A stretch of DNA of 64,000 nucleotides from Prauserella salsuginis. Lineage in GTDB: Bacteria > Actinomycetota > Actinomycetes > Mycobacteriales > Pseudonocardiaceae. A program made the position numbers and the translations under genes. How positions within the stretch are numbered: the stretch's first letter is position 1; every line of letters begins with the position of its first letter. The stretch lies in assembly GCF_024648885.1 (NCBI RefSeq), contig NZ_JANBBF010000010.1, positions 62,001-126,000 of the forward strand, in the 5' to 3' direction. The notes below the pieces were generated by a model that was given only the letters and a program-made list of their open reading frames with translations, was not told where the DNA came from and did no database searches. Below are positions 61,491-64,000 of this stretch, one piece after another.

Positions 61491-62606
61491 ATGAGCGAGT
61501 CTGGCCAGGAGCCGGTCGTTGACGGCTCCGGTACCGAAGGTGCCGGTGCCACGTATGCCGCGGCAGGCGTCGACATCGACGCGGGCGACGACGCCGTCGA
61601 ACTGCTGAAGCCGCACGCAGCGCGTGCGACCCGCCCGGAGGTGGTCGGCGGTGTCGGCGGGTTCGCCGGCCTGTTTTCGCTGAAGCTCGACCGCTGGAAG
61701 GAACCGCTGCTGGCGTCGTCCACCGACGGCGTCGGCACGAAGATCGCGGTGGCGCAGGCGATGGACAAGCACGACACCGTCGGCATCGACCTGGTCGCGA
61801 TGGTCGTCGACGACCTCGTCGTGACCGGTGCCGAGCCGCTGTTCCTGCAGGACTACATCGCCGTCGGCAAGGTCGTGCCCGAGCGGGTCTCCGCGCTCGT
61901 GGAAGGTATCTCCGAAGGCTGCGTCCAGGCGGGCTGCGCGCTGCTGGGCGGTGAGACCGCCGAGCATCCCGGCATGATGGCCGAGCACGAGTACGACATC
62001 TCGGCCACGGGCGTCGGTGCCGTCGAAGCGGCAGACGTCCTCGGCCCCGAGCGCGTCCGTCCCGGCGACGTCGTCATCGCGATGGGCTCGTCCGGCCTGC
62101 ACTCCAACGGCTACTCGCTGGCGCGGCACGTGCTGCTGGACATCGCGCGGCTGCCGCTGGACGGGCACGTCGAGGAGCTCGGCCGCACCCTCGGCGAGGA
62201 GCTGCTCGAACCGACCCGCATCTACGCCAAGGATTGCCTCGCGCTCGTCGCCGAGGCGGGGGTGCGCACGTTCTCGCACATCACCGGCGGCGGTCTGGAG
62301 GCGAACCTCGAACGGGTGCTGCCGCAGGGCCTCGTCGCCCACCTCGACCGCGGTTCGTGGACGCCCGCGCCCGTGTTCGCGGTGATCCAGCAGCGCGGCA
62401 GGGTCGAGCGGGCCGAGATGGAGAAGACGTTCAACATGGGCGTCGGCATGGTCGCGGTCGTCGCGGCCGAGGACGTCGACCGCGCACTGGCCGTGCTCAC
62501 CGCGCGGCACGTGCCCGCGTGGGTGCTCGGCGAGGTCAAGACGGCCGACGGCGACACCGCCGACGGTCCGCGTGCCGTGCTGTCGGGCGACCACCCGCGA
62601 TTCTGA
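61491..62606 (+). CDS. purM: AIR synthetase
   Basis: 371 aa, ATG 61491. It closes the imidazole ring of FGAM to give AIR using ATP. Signature segments: ATYAAAGVDIDAGDDAVELLKPH, LLASSTDGVGTKIAVAQAM, GIDLVAMVVDDLVVTGAEPLFLQDYIAVG, GCALLGGETAEHPGM, SSGLHSNGYSLAR and FSHITGGGLEANLERVLP. The N-terminal 15 residues are a variable acidic extension. It is coexpressed with purF, as in most actinobacteria. Confidence 0.97.
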   Translation: MSESGQEPVVDGSGTEGAGATYAAAGVDIDAGDDAVELLKPHAARATRPEVVGGVGGFAGLFSLKLDRWKEPLLASSTDGVGTKIAVAQAMDKHDTVGIDLVAMVVDDLVVTGAEPLFLQDYIAVGKVVPERVSALVEGISEGCVQAGCALLGGETAEHPGMMAEHEYDISATGVGAVEAADVLGPERVRPGDVVIAMGSSGLHSNGYSLARHVLLDIARLPLDGHVEELGRTLGEELLEPTRIYAKDCLALVAEAGVRTFSHITGGGLEANLERVLPQGLVAHLDRGSWTPAPVFAVIQQRGRVERAEMEKTFNMGVGMVAVVAAEDVDRALAVLTARHVPAWVLGEVKTADGDTADGPRAVLSGDHPRF

Positions 62607-62703
62607 TCGCTGCCGCCGTTCGGCGTGGGCCGCCACGGCCGCCGGCTGTGGGCCCCGCGTCGCCGTCGAATGCGCTCGACACATCCCGGGCGGGCAGGAC
62701 ATC

Positions 62704-63138
62704 GTGGCTGACGTGAACGAACTGCGTGTGACGCCGGGCTTCGTCGTCCCCGAGGGGGAACTGTCGGAGCGGTTCTCGCGCGCCTCCGGCCCCGGTGGTC
62801 AGGGGGTGAACACGACGTCCTCGCGCGTCGAGTTGTCGTTCGACGTGGCGCGGTCGGTCGCCGTGCCGGAGTCGTTGCGGCCACGGCTGTTGGCCCGCTT
62901 GGACCGTCGCCTGGCCGCAGGGGTGCTCACGGTCGTGGCCGCCGAGCACCGGGAGCAGCTCCGCAATCGCGAGGCCGCCCGGCAGCGGTTGGCGAACGTG
63001 TTGAGCGAGGCGGCCGCGCCACCGCCGAGGAAGCGCAAGCCGACGAAACCGACACGGGGTTCGAAGGAACGCCGGATCGCCGCGAAGAAGCGCCGTTCGG
63101 ACATCAAGCGGGGCCGCCGCGCCCGCAACGACGACTGA
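62704..63138 (+). CDS. arfB: Ribosome-rescue peptidyl-tRNA hydrolase ArfB
   Basis: 144 aa from GTG 62704 (GTG 62713 is an alternative). The GGQ catalytic motif is in SRASGPGGQGVNTTSSRVELSFDV, and the basic C-terminal tail (RKRKPTKPTRGSKERRIAAKKRRSDIKRGRR) is the part that enters the mRNA channel of stalled ribosomes in YaeJ/ArfB proteins. It releases nascent chains from ribosomes stuck at mRNA ends. It is 98 bases after purM, possibly in the same transcript. Confidence 0.93.
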   Translation: MADVNELRVTPGFVVPEGELSERFSRASGPGGQGVNTTSSRVELSFDVARSVAVPESLRPRLLARLDRRLAAGVLTVVAAEHREQLRNREAARQRLANVLSEAAAPPPRKRKPTKPTRGSKERRIAAKKRRSDIKRGRRARNDD

Positions 63139-63287
63139 GTTTCCGCCGCATCCGGCGAGGTTGGCGTCACACGTCAGCTCGCGCGCACTCGGTGCGGGGT
63201 TCGGGGCTACGGACTCTTCTCGACTCGCAATGCACCCGGATCCGCAACAGCGGCCCTCAGCAGGCACTCAACGCCCACTGCTGCGCG

Positions 63288-63317
63288 CCAGCGCGTCAGT
63301 GAGGGGCGGCTGTCGGG
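63288..63317 (+). repeat. Second dispersed repeat (pair with 27814-27843)
   Basis: CAGCGCGTCAGTGAGGGGCGGC-type sequence, 25/30 identical to 27814-27843. It contains the stop codon and last codons of the VanZ-like gene (minus strand). Confidence 0.5.
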
Positions 63318-64000
63318 CGACGGGCGGGAGCAACACGGCCGCCGGAGGGCGCAACACGGGCTCCGGAATCCGCAACACGGGCACCCGGATCGGCAACACG
63401 GGCCCCGGAGGACGCAACACGGGTGTCGCCACGTGTCCGGCCGTCTGTTCGGTGGGAGCCGTCTGCCCGGGCTGGGCGGCGGTGGGCGACTGGTGGGAGC
63501 ACCCCGACGTCCGGCCGCGTGATCCACGCGGCGACGGTCGCGCCGACCATCGCCCCGACGGTGTTCACCAGGACGTCGTCGACGGAGGCGACGCGTCCGA
63601 TGGCGGCGACGTACTGCAACAGTTCGATGCCGCAGGACGCGGCGAACGCCCACGCCGTGGCCCGGCGAATGCTGCGCCACCACGCCCACCGCAGCGGCAG
63701 CAACATCGCCGGCGGCAGCAGCAAGCCGAGATTGGCGGCGAACTGCCAGGCCGCCTCGTCGTCGGCGGTCACGGGGAGGAGATCTGTACCGGGGATCAGG
63801 TGCAGCCGGCTTTCGCCTGCCGTCGGCATCGCGACCAGCAGCAGGATCCAGCCGATCACCAGGCAGATCACCGTGTCGAGGCTCGCCGTCGTGACGGCCT
63901 GCCGCACCGGGAGCCGCCGGCGCCTGCGGGAGACGAGCATCAGCCACGCCGCCGAGGCCGGAATCAACATCGTCACACCGACGGGAATGAGTCGGCCGAA
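63296..64000 (-). CDS. VanZ-like membrane protein, 5' end outside window
   Basis: The frame is open from 63296 to the right edge, so the N-terminus is probably missing (a GTG at 63976 is possible but lacks a clear ribosome binding site). Membrane segments: MLIPASAAWLMLV, LDTVICLVIGWILLLVAMP, NLGLLLPPAMLLPLRW, WAFAASCGIELLQYVAAI, and VLVNTVGAMVGATVAAWI. The VanZ pattern is NLGLL...G...EL.Q......R..S.DD...NT.GA. The last 60 residues are a cytoplasmic tail made of VADPGAR-type heptads encoded by a 21-bp repeat. Confidence 0.82.
   Translation of the reverse strand, partial: FGRLIPVGVTMLIPASAAWLMLVSRRRRRLPVRQAVTTASLDTVICLVIGWILLLVAMPTAGESRLHLIPGTDLLPVTADDEAAWQFAANLGLLLPPAMLLPLRWAWWRSIRRATAWAFAASCGIELLQYVAAIGRVASVDDVLVNTVGAMVGATVAAWITRPDVGVLPPVAHRRPARADGSHRTDGRTRGDTRVASSGARVADPGARVADSGARVAPSGGRVAPARRPTAAPH
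63330..63434 (+). repeat. 21-bp tandem repeat x5
   Basis: Five units beginning GCAACACGG (63330, 63351, 63372, 63393, 63414), with variable second halves (C/G)CYCGGARKNC. They encode the heptad tail of the VanZ-like protein on the minus strand. Confidence 0.88.

Noticed and set aside
59742-62702. 986-codon open frame on the minus strand across purF and purM
   Set aside because: Fully antisense to two certain genes, Arg/His/Asp-rich, no ribosome binding site or domain. Such frames are common where GC at third positions removes antisense stops.

Overview
The window is high-GC actinobacterial DNA, most likely from the Pseudonocardiaceae (a Saccharomonospora- or Amycolatopsis-like genus). This is inferred from strong third-position GC bias, PE/PPE/EspG genes outside mycobacteria, paired XRE/DUF397 regulators, two DUF574-type S-adenosyl methyltransferases, and many genes with a TANNNT box about 6-8 bases before the start codon, as in leaderless transcripts. 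No rRNA, tRNA, CRISPR array, insertion sequence or phage gene was recognised.

Layout. 1-6 kb: a partial gene, purA, a LysR regulator divergent from a small zinc-ribbon protein, an anchored DUF3558-like protein and a secreted glycerophosphodiester phosphodiesterase. 6-12.5 kb: purD, then a type VII (ESX) substrate module of PE, PPE, EspG chaperone, EspC-like protein and a WXG100-lytic transglycosylase fusion. 12.5-24 kb: accessory metabolism and regulation (phosphotransferase, AraC, VOC protein, methyltransferase, aminotransferase, pterin dehydratase-VOC fusion, DUF418 protein, threonine aldolase/HAD pair, ECF sigma with anti-sigma-like partner, TetR). 24-32.5 kb: purB, TauE/SafE transporter, DUF2334 protein, metallo-beta-lactamase fold protein, aldehyde dehydrogenase, purS-purQ. 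32.4-37.6 kb: an aminophosphonate locus (phosphonatase-like HAD, GntR, FAD amine oxidase, PhnDCE-type importer). 37.8-40.1 kb: purL. 40.2-46.4 kb: TetR-controlled operon for a carboxylic acid (two SDRs, sodium:solute symporter, small membrane protein, acyl-CoA ligase).

46.5-54.8 kb is an all-minus-strand cell-envelope block. It holds five paralogous proteins with Pro/Gly/Gln/Tyr-rich cytoplasmic tails, one membrane helix followed by a W(V)APGF signature, and small extracytoplasmic domains with a Cys...WC pattern. A pentapeptide-repeat protein interrupts the array and a GH25 lysozyme lies upstream. 55-63 kb: an ESX-associated SseB-like protein, sterol-carrier-like protein, second DUF574 methyltransferase, XRE and DUF397 genes, then purF-purM, arfB and the start-truncated end of a VanZ-like gene.

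Eight genes of de novo purine synthesis (purA, purD, purB, purS, purQ, purL, purF, purM) are spread through the window; PurS, PurQ and PurL together form FGAM synthetase. Non-coding DNA is rich in short tandem repeats (units of 11-21 bp) and in a dispersed palindromic element, GCCCCGAAGG-N3-CCTTCGGGGCGTTGA, that sits at gene ends. The best candidates for something little described are the five-gene envelope paralog array, the WXG100-transglycosylase fusion, the repeat families and the large inverted repeats in front of purF and the AraC gene.
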